64,000 nucleotides of DNA from Glebionis coronaria (Eukaryota; Streptophyta; Magnoliopsida; Asterales; Asteraceae). Under the pieces are notes generated by a model. The model was not told where the DNA came from, ran no database searches, and saw only the letters and a list, made by a program, of their open reading frames with translations. The DNA lies in the NCBI GenBank assembly GCA_025667525.1, contig CM046875.1, positions 202,778,125 through 202,842,124 on the forward strand, given 5' to 3'. Numbering within the stretch: the first letter of the stretch is position 1; the number at the start of each line of letters is the position of its first letter. Made by a program: the position numbers and the translations under genes. Shown here one piece after another: positions 1 to 14,434 of the stretch.

Positions 1-2336
1 TAATTTTAAACTTCTAAAATATATTTTTATCTCAAACTTAATAAAAGTAATTAAATAACTAATGATTAAAATAGACTTAAAATTAAAAGTTGTAAATAAA
101 TTTTATTTAAGAAAACTGACTACCAACTAAATCAAAACTATGTATTTAATTAAATCAAAATCTGAGTATACTATATTTATTAAAAGAGGTGTAACTAAAC
201 ACAAAAGAAGAGCTAGTCCAAATGGTAAAAGCGCTTGGCTGTTAACCGTGAGGTTGAAGGATCGAACCTCGTGAGTGACACTTTTTTTTTTTTTTTTTTT
301 ATATAATTTCTAATCAGCAAATCAATTTACACACACAAGCAACCAAATAAATCTGAATGACTCTTAACAGCGGATCAAAATTTAAACAGCAACTTAGATT
401 GAACTTATCATCCACATTATCAATTGTGCACAAATGTTAAGTAAATAACTCAGCAAACAAAAAAGTCAATAAATATAAAACAGAAACTCCAAAATTTCCT
501 TATTTAAACTTTACTACAAAAACAAAGTAGATGAACAGATACTCAATTTTCAGAATCAACTGTTAAAGACTCAGTTATAACCATCATAAAGAAATCCAAA
601 CAGATAAAATCTGAAACTATCAGCAAAGTAAGGAAATTTTAACAGTCCAAACCAGATTTACTACTTAAAAGAAAATAAACAGATATTAAAACAAGCAGAC
701 TCAAAATAAGCTAAAACAAAGAAGCAGATTCGAAAACTAAATACCAAAGCAAAATACAACTAGCAGATTAATTAAACTTAAAACAAATAATTAACTTAAC
801 AAGAAAATAAAAGAGATTAAGAACCCGGTGTCGAAACCGTTGAGCCGAAGGTGGGCGCTGTGCCCCCTTTGTCACCGAGTACAAACACCATCTTCGAATC
901 ATCAAACGTCTTCAACATCGAGCTCTCGAACCAAACATCGAACCAAGAACAGTAACTCTCGGACAAATTATTATTATTTGTTATTATTATTATTTTTTTA
1001 TTTTTTTTTTTTATAGTGATAATAACACGAACAGTGAATAAAAAAAAAAGATTAAAGATTAAGTTTAATTTCGACAGAAAATTAAATGAGATAGAAAAAA
1101 TCAATAAAACCAAACTTTTTTCATTAATAAAAATAAATCATTACAAAACTGAGAATTAAAGATACAAATTCCCTAATCTAATTTGCAAAAATTAAAACTA
1201 ATTTAAATCCTACTCCTAATTTAATTTAAAAACTGAAAATTAATTAAAAAAATATGCTCCCTAGAATTACAAGATATGAGGGTTTTTATAGGAAAACCCT
1301 AGGAAACCTTCTTGGTTCTCCTTGGTGGCCAAGGAAGTGAATCCTGGCCGTTTATCTCTTCTCTCTCTTTTCTTCTTTAATCTACGGCTGACATTGGTTT
1401 GGGGAACGGATTGCCAGCGTGGAAAGTAAGGACCACTTTGGTGGGAGCTTGCGAAAAATTGGGGGAATTAATTGGATTCATGTGAATTAATCCATGAGGG
1501 TAAAACCCCAATTTTTGTTGGTGATTTTTAGTGATAGGAAAAATAGGGTTTTTTTGTGGTGGCTGTAAAAGAAAAATGGGGGAGAGAATAAACAGTGAGG
1601 GGAGGGATACATTGTTTTTATCGACTGGAATAAAAAAGGGTAAAAAAAACGTTTTATATAAAAAATAAGGGAGTGGGTGATTGTGTACGCACGCATACAC
1701 GTGGGTTGGTGGGATAAACGTTTGGAATGGACAGTTTGACCAAATTTGTTTGTGAAGTGAGAATAGCTATGTTTAATTCCCTTTTCTTTGTTACCTGTTT
1801 TTTTTTTCTTTTTCTTTCGTCCTTTTCATGGGCTTGGCCCATTTTAATTTGTCCATTGTGTTAAATTGGCTTGTGGCCCAAATGTTTAATATCCGCCCCT
1901 TTTACCAATTAAATGGGCCATAATGGGCTATTGTTTATCAACAAGCAACATTAAGCTTTGAAATGGGCTTTTAAGCCCATTAACCCGAATGTGGACCCTC
2001 AAGCCGTTAAAATCCATAAAAGATTAATTCCGCTAAAGACGAGCTTGAAATTGGCTTCCTTGATCATTTCTTCAATTTTAAGTTGACTTTGTCGGTTTTC
2101 GTGATCTTGGGTACATTTTTGGTTTTTGACTTTGTCTTCGTCTCTTCCTTGGACTTTTCTTCAACATTTGACCGTGAAATCCCGTGTTTTCTCTTCTTTT
2201 GATCATTTGTACCTATTTTAACACAAAAACACAAAACCACGCGTAATTCTGACTTTTATGATATAAAACACATGATTAGGTCTTGTTTTTCCTTGATTTT
2301 AGTGGCAAAAGGATAAGTGTTTACACACTTATTAAG
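1..2336 (-). repeat. LTR-like non-coding sequence, probably Athila-type, left end outside window
   Basis: No supportable gene is seen. The stretch ends at about 2,336 in a palindrome-like terminus (ATAAGTG, short loop, CACTTAT) preceded by a region laid out like the ends of the Athila-type LTRs at 33.3-36.2 kb and 40.6-43.6 kb. A TATA-like CCTATAAAAACC reads on the minus strand at 1,281-1,292. A tRNA-like block lies at 211-281, followed by poly-T. Short ORFs here are not conserved-looking. The call rests on layout, not on alignment, so the element type is uncertain. Confidence 0.35.
211..281 (+). tRNA. Degenerate tRNA-Asn-like / SINE-head-like sequence
   Basis: The stretch reads like a worn tRNA: an A-box-like TAGTCCAAATGG, an anticodon loop CTGTTAA (anticodon GTT, Asn) and a B-box-like GGATCGAACCTC, then a run of T from 282. 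Stems are imperfect and no acceptor stem can be paired, so a functional tRNA is unlikely. It is either a tRNA pseudogene or the Pol III head of a SINE. Confidence 0.4.
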
Positions 2337-2774
2337 GAGTGAGAGAGGATCTCTCGATCGACTTTGCAAAAGAAGGGATTATCCTTTCCGAGGTTCAATA
2401 AGTAATATCCACAAGAAAATATAATATATGTAAGTACTAATTGGGTGGCACACCACTCACCACTATAACTCCTAAAAGACCCACAAGGAAGCGAAGAAAC
2501 GAGGCGGCGCGTAGCACTTAAGATCCTGCTTCTTTAGAATGTGTAATACACTCGCCCTATACCCCCCACACAGTGGCATCTTTCTCAAGATCAAGTAGAT
2601 TATGGTATTTATCTATTTTTCCTTAATTAACTTTGTTCGATACACGTACTTAGGACCGTAACGCCCCCAAGCACGGTGTATTGCAAAATCAATACTTATT
2701 GAAGTAGATGTATTGGTTGTTCGTATCTACGTATATGTATTTACATATAATAATATATCAAAAATGTTTTTGTA
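2337..2774 (-). mobile_element. Element D (Athila-type) 5' untranslated region, outer part
   Basis: This non-coding stretch is clearly related to the region between gag and the LTR in element C (about 49,070-49,510). Both share the 'gagagag...ctctcg' block, the phrase around TATCCACAAGAAAATA, a 'tacttgggtg' block and the 'cacggtgtattgc' block. It continues at 32,990, on the far side of copia element A. In D the gag ORF that should follow to the left is missing, so D is truncated here. Confidence 0.7.
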
Positions 2775-2779
2775 TTTAT

Positions 2780-3281
2780 TGTTGGGAATAAAATGAGCTA
2801 AGTCACTGAGACGCTGATAAGAGTAATTTGGACGCTGACAAGAGGAGATGAAGCGCTGACAGATCAAGCACTGACAAGAAATATCCAAGCGCTGACAAGA
2901 AGAAGTCCAACCACTGATGGGAGTACTTAGTCAACACGTTTTATAGTTGAAGTAAAGATATGCTCAATATTGTATTTTCTATATTTATCTTTACCTAGAA
3001 TAGTTGATAGGTAAACCTTTGTACACGAATCCTTGTGTTATAAAAGGAGGTCGTAGGGTTTGTAGTTGATATACATTATTCATTTTTACAACTTTCATTG
3101 TAAGCAAGTTCGATTATCAATCTAAAGTCAAAGTTTGGTTTACTTGGTTGTTTGTTCTTTATTCTAAGTGTTAATTCCGCATAACACTTGGATTGTTTAT
3201 TACAACAAAATTTCTCTAAGTATTAAACTTGATTCAATCTCGATTAATACAAAGCTAATCGATCTAAGTTTGGGATCAACA
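2780..3281 (+). repeat. Element A 5' LTR
   Basis: 502 bp, begins TGTTGGGAAT and ends GGGATCAACA, directly followed by the primer binding site. The first 140 bp hold six GCTGACA-type motifs, mostly 21 nt apart. A TATA-like TTATAAAAGG lies at 3,039-3,048. Confidence 0.95.
3039..3048 (+). promoter_or_regulatory. Putative TATA box of element A LTR promoter
   Basis: TTATAAAAGG sits about 240 bp upstream of the LTR end, a normal place for the retrotransposon Pol II core promoter. The 3' LTR copy at 32,741 has mutated to TTATAAAATG. Confidence 0.55.
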
Positions 3282-3282
3282 A

Positions 3283-3294
3283 GTGGTATCAGAG
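3283..3294 (+). other. Primer binding site of element A (initiator Met tRNA type)
   Basis: TGGTATCAGAGC begins two bases after the 5' LTR and matches the complement of the plant initiator methionine tRNA 3' end, the usual primer for minus-strand synthesis in plant copia and many gypsy elements. Confidence 0.9.
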
Positions 3295-3364
3295 CTTGAT
3301 GAGGAAGTTTGATCTAAAGGAACAGTAAACCCTCAAAACACCAGAAACCCTAAAACTAAACAAG

Positions 3365-6217
3365 ATGTCTACCACAGAGTCTTCATCCTCATCAAATCAC
3401 AACCTAAAAATCCCTATGCTCGACCCTGACAACTTTGAACAATGGAAGTTCAATTTTGAACAATACCTTCAAATTCATGACCATACTCTCTGGGAAATCA
3501 TTGAATTTGGAAATTAGTTTGATAAAGCAGCTAGAATTACTGCTGCTATTGCAGCAAGAACCACAGCTGGTTCCACTACTGAAGAGCTTGCTGAAAGACC
3601 TGAGGATGGAAAAGTTATCTCAACTACTGATATAGATGCAAGAAGGAATGACATGAAAACTTTGAACATTCTTAAACTTTCCTTAGGTCCAAAGAATCAA
3701 CACAAGTACAGAAGTTTTGAGTCTGCTAAAAATCTTTGGGCAGCTCTTCAAGTCACCTATGGTGGTTATGAAGATACTTCCAAAGAAAGGAAGAAGCAAC
3801 TTTTTCATGAATATGTTGTGTTTAAGGCTCATCCCAATGAGAAGCTAAGTGAGGTGAGAAGTAGGCTTCTTGACCTCATTAGCAAGTTGTCCTTTATGGG
3901 AACAGAACATGATAATGCTGATATCATTGATACTTTTCTTAGAGGTCTTGGTGATGCATGGAAAATTGAGTTTAGGTCAATCATTGCTACCAATGCTCAT
4001 AAGAGTTCTTCCTTTGATGATGTCTACAATAAGTTAAAAATTGTGGAGAGTGAGATCTTGCTTGATCATGGAAGCAAGTCAACATCAGGAAACATGGCTT
4101 TCATCTCACATAGTGATGCTCAAACCAGTGAAAGAGATTCATATGTACATCCTGTTACTGGATCAACTTGTGTCAACGGTGTATCAACCTTTGTCAGCGG
4201 CTCATAATCTAACGCTGACACATACAATGTTGACTCACCAAAGCTTAAACCTGCTGGTATTGATCTGGATACAGTATGTATATACATTGCTGCATTGCCC
4301 AATGGTTCCTTAATTACCTATGAGAATCTTAAGCAAACCAGTGATGAGAATTTGGAAGAGATGGATATCAAGTGGAATATAGCACTTGCAAGCATAAGGG
4401 CCAACAGATGGAATAGGAGATTTGGAAGAAAGATGACCTTCAATGCTAAAGACACAGCTGGATTTGATAAATCCAAGGTTGAGTGTTACTGTCATAGGAT
4501 AGGTCACTTTATGAGGGAGTGCAGATCTCCAAGAAGATCTGATGCTGGAAAGACTTCAAACCAAATCATTAAGGTTGAAGATGCTAAGCCAAAGGCTATG
4601 GTCGCCATGCAAGATATTGATGGTGTTGGATGGGACTAGAGCTTTATGGCAACGGATGTGGAAGAGAATCAGGCTTTGATTGCTGAGAAGGAAGAAGAAG
4701 AGCATGTTCACTTTGCTCTCATGGCCAACTCCTCATCTTCATCAGATAATGAGGTATATGATGATGTTTTCTGTAGTAAAGGGTGTCGATTAAACACTGA
4801 AAAGCTTAATAAAGAAAATTTAAAGTTAAAATCAGATGTGTTTGATGTAGAACGCAGGCTAGCAAATTATAAAATGGCACTTGCACAAACTGAAGGGACT
4901 ATAGAGGAATATAAGAAAATGGAATTTGACCTAAAAGATCAAATTTTGTCTCATGATCTTAGAGTTAGTGTTGAACTTAGGGATACTCTAATGAGATCTA
5001 GAGTAGAAGTGCAACCTAAGTTAGATGAAGCCATTAAAGATAAATAAAATGTAGGGGTTAAGATTGAAAAGTTTGATAAAGCTAGTCAAACCTTAGAAAA
5101 GTGTGTCAGTGAACAAAGAGACCTTAGGGACAAGTCTGGGATTGGGATGAATGAATATGTTGCTGTTCCTCCACCTGCTGGGAACTTTTATGGTGTTCAG
5201 AGAAAAGATCTCTCTTGGACTGGTATACTAGAACTCCAAGAAGAGGAATTTATTCCTCCACCTAGAGTGCTTACCCCAGTTGAGGAATATCAACAAAAGG
5301 TGATTGATCTTGAACAATGTAAAGCAGTCAACCCTTTTCTTTTTGTTAAGGGTGGAATGCTTATTAAAAGTCCATTTATGCCTATACCCATCACTATGAC
5401 CAACCCCACTACTGGAAAACCCATTGACCTTGGCTTACCAATTAAGATAAAACCTAGTGTCAAATATGCTGAAATGTATAGAAAATCTAGGTCACCCCAA
5501 AGCCAAGATAGTGTTAATAAGACAGGGTTCTTTCAATCTAGACCTAAGGTTATGTCTAGAAAAGCTTGTTACACATGTGGGAGTTTTTCTCATTTGGCCT
5601 ATAAGTGTGTCAATGGCTCTAAATTCACCACTGACAATCGGTCAACCATGGTCAAACCCAGACCTTTTGTCCAACCAAGCCCACAAGTCACTAGACCAGC
5701 TCCCTTCTTTTCTAAAGGGACAAATATTCATGGACAAAGACCCTTTCAAAAGACCAACACTTGGTCTAACAGACAATGGATTCCTGTAGCAAACCCTAAT
5801 TTGGGCGCTGACAAGAACAAATTCAGCGCTGACAGTAACAAACTCAACATTGACAGGAACAATTTCAACGTTGACAGCTTCAAGTTTGGCATGAAAATGC
5901 CACAACAAGCTGCTGTTAGATCTTATGTTAGACCAAGTAACAATAGGTATTTACAACCTAAGGGAAAGGGGTCTAAAGCTTCATCTAGTTTGACATGGAG
6001 ACCTAAACAAGACCAAAACCCTAATTCTGATGGAATTTCTATGACCTGCAACAGATTTAATTATCTTTCCAAGGTCATTAATAAACCAATTGGGGTAAAC
6101 TGGGTGTTCAGGCCACAAAGGGATGAACAAGGGGTTGTTAAAAGGACTAAGTCTGTTCTTCTTGAACAACCACATGAATCCAAGTCTGCTCAGGCTTGGG
6201 TTACCAAAGAAAACTAA
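3365..6217 (+). pseudogene. gag: Element A gag (broken by four stop codons)
   Basis: This encodes the capsid/nucleocapsid protein that packages element RNA in cytoplasmic particles. It starts at the first ATG after the primer binding site. The reading frame stays the same throughout but is cut by stops at 3,515, 4,205, 4,637 and 5,045. The N-terminal part has the copia Gag look (LDPDNFEQWKFNFEQYL; FLRGLGDAWKIE). A first zinc knuckle near 4,480 has lost one residue (CYCHRIGHFMREC instead of CX2C), while a second near 5,570 is complete (CYTCGSFSHLAYKC). The acidic segment around 4,700-5,040 is rich in E and K and could be coiled coil. A run of 21-nt repeat motifs at 5,807-5,876 encodes a seven-residue repeat with A/I/V-D at each start. 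At the 3' end the pol frame is entered by a +1 shift near 6,205; related elements are expected to read through in one frame, so this is probably a small indel. Confidence 0.88.
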
Positions 6218-9200
6218 ATGTTTTCTTTATGTACAAGGTATTCAAAATCAGGTCAATGATCATGGATATTGGGACAGTGGATATTCTAGGCACATGACGG
6301 GGAAGGAAGATTATTTATCAGACTTTACCCCCATTAAGGATGGTGACAAAGTATACTTTGGAGGAGGATATGGAACTATATCAGGTAAAGGAACTCTTAT
6401 CACCAACAACTTATGTTTTGAGAACGTTTTTCTGGTAAAGGAACTTGACTATAATTTGTTTAGTGTGTCACAAGTTTGTGACAACAAAAATAAAGTTCTT
6501 TTTACTGATACTGAATGCTTGGTGTTGAGTAAGGATTTTAAGATCCCTGATGAGAATTTTATTGAATATAGAACACCTAGGCATAAGGACATTTATAATG
6601 TTAATCTAAAAGGGATTAAAATGAACAAAAATATGTCATGTCTTTATGCTAAAGCATCAGTTGATGAAAGTAATTTATGGCACAGAAGGTTAGGGCACAT
6701 AAATTTTAAGAACATTAATAGACTTGTGAGGCATGATCTTGTTGATGGTCTGCTTTCAAAGGCTTTCCACAATGATCACTCTTCTGTTGCATGCCTTAAG
6801 GGCAAACAGCATAAGGTCTCCTTTAGGTCTAAAAGTATGCATTCCAGTTCTAAACCACTTCACTTGCTACATATGGACTTATTTGGCCCAACTAATATAG
6901 AAAGTTTAAATGGTAAATCTTACTGTTTTGTTATAACTGATGATTTTTCTAGGTTTACTTGGACTTTCATTTTGGCCTTAAAAAGTGATACTGCCAAGGT
7001 TTTGATTAACTTTATTACCCAAATTGAGAAGAAAACAGGTAATAAGGTTAAAATTCTTAGAAGTGATAATGGTGGTGAGTTTAGAATTACACTGTTAGAT
7101 ACCTTTTATGTTGATAAAGGGATTTCTAGAGAGTTGATCATAGCTAGAACTCCACAGCAGAATAGAGTAGTTGAAAGAAATAATTTAACCCTAATAGAAG
7201 GAGGTAGGATCACGTTGGCTGATGCTAAGTTTCCTATTGCTTTTTGGGCTGAGGCTGTGAACACAGCTTGCTATGTTCAAAATAGATCCTTGGTCAACAA
7301 GATCCACAATAAGACACCTTATGAGATATTTTGGAATACGAAGCCTAATATAGGATTTCATAAACCTTTTGGATGTCATGTAGTGATCCTTAATACTAGT
7401 GATGCCCTAGGTAAGTTTAATGCAAAAGGTGATGAAGGATATTTTGTGGGTTATTCTATGAATAGCAGAGGGTATAGGGTTTATAATAAAAAGGAAAAAC
7501 GCATCCTTGAAAAGGTGCATGTTAAGTTTTTAGAAATTAAGCCCAGTGATCCTGAGAAAGGACCAGATTGGTTATTTAATTTAGAACCATTATCTAGGAC
7601 CTTGAATTATATGCCTGTCACTAATCCAGACATTGTGAAAAGGGATTCAAATGTTGTGGAAGAATCTATTGTTGAAATTTCAGGTAAACAGGTTGCTAAG
7701 GAAGAAGGATCATGTGTAGTTGAGCCAAACCCCATACTTGATTATGTTACCATTCCTATATGGACTGATGGGTTTATGCAAGCCTCTACTGCTGCTGAAA
7801 AGGAGGAAGAAGGGCCACAAGACAAACTAGTTGATGAAACCATGTATGCATCTTCAAGAGCTGACAAAGCCAATTCAGACGCTGACAGGTTGAATTCAGA
7901 CATTGACACGTTGAGTTCAGACGCTGACAACCTGTTTGGAAATTTATTCTCTTCTAACAGACATACTGTTGAACATGATCAACCTCCCATACTCAATCAA
8001 GAGGTCAATTCAAGTGAGGATGGGAGTGGCAATGAAGATGATATTGGCAACATGGAATCTGTTATAGAAGATAATTCACTATTTGGGGGAGGAATACTTT
8101 TAAAGGTTGCCAAAGATCATCCTCCTTCCCAAATAATTGGTGATGTTCAGACTCATGTTCAAACAAGGAGATCTCTTCAGACTCAAGGTGGTTTCATTGT
8201 CAATATTCACAAGAAGGAATATACCCCTCTTGTGCAGGCATGTTTGTTTGCCTGTTTTCTGTCACAAAAGGAACCCAAAAAGATTTTTGATGCTCTTAAA
8301 GAATCAAGTTGGGTGGAAGCAATGTTAGATGAGCTTCACCAGTTTGCCATTCAAGATGTGTGGGAGCTAGTAGATTGTCCAAAGTATGTTAGACCTATTG
8401 GGATACGTTGGGTTCTAAGGAACAAAAAGGATGAAAGAGGGATTGTGGTCAGAAACAAGGCACGTTTAGTTGCTCAGGGCAATACACAAGAAGAAGGAAT
8501 AGACTATGAAGAGGTTTTTGCACTTGTTGCAAGGATAGAAGCAATAAGGATTTTCCTAGCCTATGCTTCTTGCACGGGTTTCAAAGTTTATTAGATGGAT
8601 GTGAAAAGTGCTTTCTTATATGGAACAATTGAGGAGGAAGTGTATGTAATGCAACCTTCTGGTTTTGAGGATTCAGAGCATCCAAACAAGGTGTATAGAG
8701 TCAAGAAAGCAATGTATGGACTTCATCAAGCCCCAAGAGTATAGTATGGTACATTATCCACCTACCTGGTGGAAAATGGGTTTAAGAGGGGCACCATAGA
8801 CCAGACATTATTTACCAAGAAGATTGGTAAGGATTTTCTTGTTGTTCAAGTCAATGTGGGTGATATTATCTTTGGTTCATCAAATCCAAAGATGAGTGAA
8901 GACTTTTCCAAGCTCATGACAGATAAATTCAAGATGAGTGCAATAGGAGAGATAAACTTCTTTCTACAACTGAAGCAAGAAATAAATAGTGGTTGCAGCA
9001 AGAAACAAACAGTGGTGGCAAATTCTACAACTGAAGCAGAGTATGTGGCTGCAGCTGCTTGTTGTGGACAAGTTCTATGGATACAAAACTAGTTGTTAGA
9101 TTATGGGTATAATTTTATGCATACCAATATATTTGTAGATAATAATAGTACATTATGCATTATTAAGAATCTTGTACATCATTCTAAAACAAAACACATA

Positions 9201-9362
9201 GAAATTAGGCATCATTTTATAAGAGATTGTTTTGAAAAAGGTTTAATACATCCAGATAGGGTAGACACAGAGGAAAATGTGGCTGATCTTTTAACTAAAC
9301 CTTTTAATATTGGGAGGTTCCAGTACTTGGTAACAAGTATTGGAATGATCAATCTCACCTAA
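6123..9362 (+). pseudogene. pol: Element A pol: protease, integrase, reverse transcriptase, RNase H (stops and internal deletion)
   Basis: Ty1/copia polyprotein. Protease motif is [10 protein letters not shown] near 6,275 (usual Cys is Tyr). The GAG-pre-integrase HHCC finger ([11 protein letters not shown] ... VACLKGKQH, near 6,680-6,810) has lost one Cys to Ser. The integrase triad is visible: D in HMDLFGP, D in RSDNGGEF, E in [14 protein letters not shown] starts at [13 protein letters not shown] (8,400). Stops interrupt at 8,592, 8,742 and 9,090, all in the same frame and at positions where relatives carry Gln or Trp. The RT active site is NVGDIIFGS instead of YVDDIIFGS. Around 8,985-8,995 RT jumps straight into the RNase H end (KKQTVVANSTTEAEY), so the RT thumb and connection and the first RNase H Asp are deleted. 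An acidic linker at 7,860-7,930 holds four 21-nt motifs. Confidence 0.92.
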
Positions 9363-10526
9363 ATGTGTTTTTGAAATCATTGCATAATTTGTACAGGATG
9401 TGTACTGTAATTGGTCTTTGTAAAGAATTAGGTTTTCCACTTTATTTTTCTAACACTGACAAAGGTTATTTGAACGCTGACAAGTGTTAAAATGGCCGTT
9501 GACATCAATATGTTAGTTTTGTGGTTTTTGATCTAATCATGTAGGCATTATGAGCATGGTAAAAATGGATACAAAGTTGCTTATGGATCTTTGGAGCTTA
9601 CAAAGAATGTGTCAAAGTTTATGTATGATGGTTGGAATGTTTACATTCCTATCTTGACATTAATTTTTGTCATATACTTTTTATTTTGCAACTTTGTATA
9701 TCATAGTTTAAGGGGAGGTTTAGGAAACCTTTAGGCTTTTAGGTATTCTTAGAATACTCTTATCACAATTCTAGATTGTGTCCACTGGTGAGTACGATTT
9801 AGTATTTCTAATTCGTGAGGCACTGTAGCATGCAAAGTTGATATACTGTGCACGCTACCAAGACATTTTGGCCTAGGATTGGGATTGGTCGGTTGGGAGA
9901 CTTGGTGAACGTTTTTATTGGGCTTACCTGGGAAGTTACAAAGGGTTTATATGAGGTAACTTCATTGTTAAGAACTTTGGTTAGCAAGGGACACTTGAGG
10001 ACAATTATGTCTATCTTGCTTAAGCAAGTGTGCATTATTAGACAGTGCTTGCCACCCTATAGTCATTTTCAGTCTAAGAGTTATCTTCACTAGGGTAAAC
10101 TTCTTTGTTAAGGTCTTTTTATTTGTAATTATTTTTATTTTTGGCCACTGACATGATTTCTTTCCAAACGCTGATAAGACCAATTTAAAAGCTGACATGG
10201 CAAAATTTCAACGCGGACAAGAATATAGCCGTTACACGCTGATGTTTACTTTTTTACCGTTGGAAAACATTGGGTCCTACCCAGTTGTTATATTTGAAGA
10301 AAATATGGGTCGTAATTTTAGCGAGTTGGTAACTTTTAATTAATGTATGAGATAAGTTATATATTTTTCAAGATTGTGATGATTACTTTTTGAATATAAC
10401 TGCCTCATTTTTCAACCAATCGTATGTTTTACCTCTCCTATAAATTTGGATATTTTCTTTCAAACAAGGTAAATACTATTTCTTGTCTGCTAAAATCTCT
10501 CAAATCTTCATATCTCCATTGTTTTC
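9363..10526 (+). other. Element A non-coding spacer between pol and third ORF
   Basis: No ORF is supportable. The stretch has an internal polypurine-like TTTAAGGGGAGGTT at 9,707-9,720 that resembles the true polypurine tract before the 3' LTR, and two groups of GCTGACA-type motifs (9,455, 9,476, 9,498; and 10,147, 10,170, 10,191, 10,213, 10,238). It runs on at 29,376 after element B. Confidence 0.75.
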
Positions 10527-12430
10527 TTTAACATCCCCAATTTACATTGCGCAGCGGAAAATACACAATTGGGTGTTATTTACAAACTTTATTTCACAAC
10601 TCTTTAAATGACCCAAGAACAGTATATTTAAGAATAAATATGGAAATAATTTAAATCAATGTCTAAAACCTTCAATCCCAAGTAAAATCAGTTTAAAATA
10701 TATCAGAGTAGCGTACAGGTTTCCCCTAGGATCTTAATTAAACAACAAACCTTTTACCAAAATACTTGACCATTTACTATATGTTTTTGACAATAGGGAA
10801 AGAATTCTGTTTTAGACCAAATTACTACAAAAGCAATCCCGCAATCCTTCTCCAGCAAGCACCGCAATTCAACAACTTCAAGTACTTGAAATACATGCTT
10901 AAAATCATCAACACAAAGGTTGAGCAAGTCTATAGGTTTTACAAAATCATAATTGAACACATCGTAAAAATCATTCACACTTGTTTAATAGAATTGTGGC
11001 CATACAATCTATTAATCAGGTATATCATATAATAGCAATAGCTATTGAATTGTATTAAGCTCATGACACCGACCCCTTAACTTAGTCACCCACGCCAAAT
11101 GCTAGCATGACTAGAAAAATTACCAGTGCCCCTACTAGGGTATTAATTGCAAAAATACCAATTCTCATTCACGTAAAATTATCCTTCCCAGCGGGTTACT
11201 CAGCGTAAAGCCCTGGTCTCAGATAAGGTTGTCAGTCCAATAGTACTATTATTAGAATAAGCGGCTATTCCCAACTCGCAACATCAAGTCAGAAGATAGT
11301 TAACGGCTCATGAATTTAGGGTCTTATGCAATTAGGTACTTATATAATTCATTTCATCAAAGGCAACATCGGGTCCAGCAATTACTCATGACATGTGTTC
11401 ATTTTACTTCAAATAGCATGTATCCCCCTCGCGGGTTTTAAAATCATTAAAACAAGTAGAAAGCGAGGCTATAGACTCACCTGAAGTAATAGCAGTAGTA
11501 TGACGATCTTTGATGATAGTTGATGCCTGGTAAACACAAAAACCGCAACCTATCAAATAAGGCGCATTCATCAATAATAACTCGAGTAAAAATCATACTT
11601 AGTAATATCAAACTCAAAATCATAAGATCACAATCAATCCAAAATAAAAATAATACAAGTGACCTTTTATTCCATTCTATATGTTTTCTATTAGTTAATT
11701 CCTTCGATAAAAATATGCCGGTACACACCAAATGTACAAGCTCATTTACCCCACTTAAACACGTCAAATTTTTATGATACTAATCAGAAACTTCACTTAC
11801 TATATATAGAAATCCCTGTTAAAAACTCATCAAAATATTTCACATTTAAAGTTCCCTGCCCGACACATCTTTGAACTACAAAAACCGGACAGTTTTACGT
11901 CAACAACTCTTATAGTCTTTTAACACATTTATTTTTCTTTGTTTATGAAACCGACACTCAACTTTGAAAATAACTCGAAATCCTCATACTTAACCTTAAA
12001 AATCAGTCCATGACATATTTAAAAATCCATTTTATAGTCCCTGAGATTCGATCCAAATATCGACAACAATTATATATTGTGACGATACTCGTCTCCCGGT
12101 ACACGAAATAATCAAACTAACGTAACTTTTCGCTCGTTTGGAGCTAGAAGTCCTACCTTATACCAAAACGAAGATAAAAAATCCTCTACAACAATATCAA
12201 ATTAGTTCATCTCAAACTCAAACTCATATTTTCATAAAATTACTTTTAATAATCTGCTATAAAATACATATTTAAAAATCACTCAAAATTATTTTTTTAC
12301 CACATTTTAACCCCATTTTACCACTATAATCATTCTTACACTACTAGTTCATATCATAACACACTAAATCATACTAGATGATTAATCCATAAAAACCCAA
12401 CTCAAAAATATAAACATGCAATCATAAAAA

Positions 12431-12537
<107 letters not shown>

Positions 12538-12545
12538 TAATCATA

Positions 12546-14434
<1,889 letters not shown>

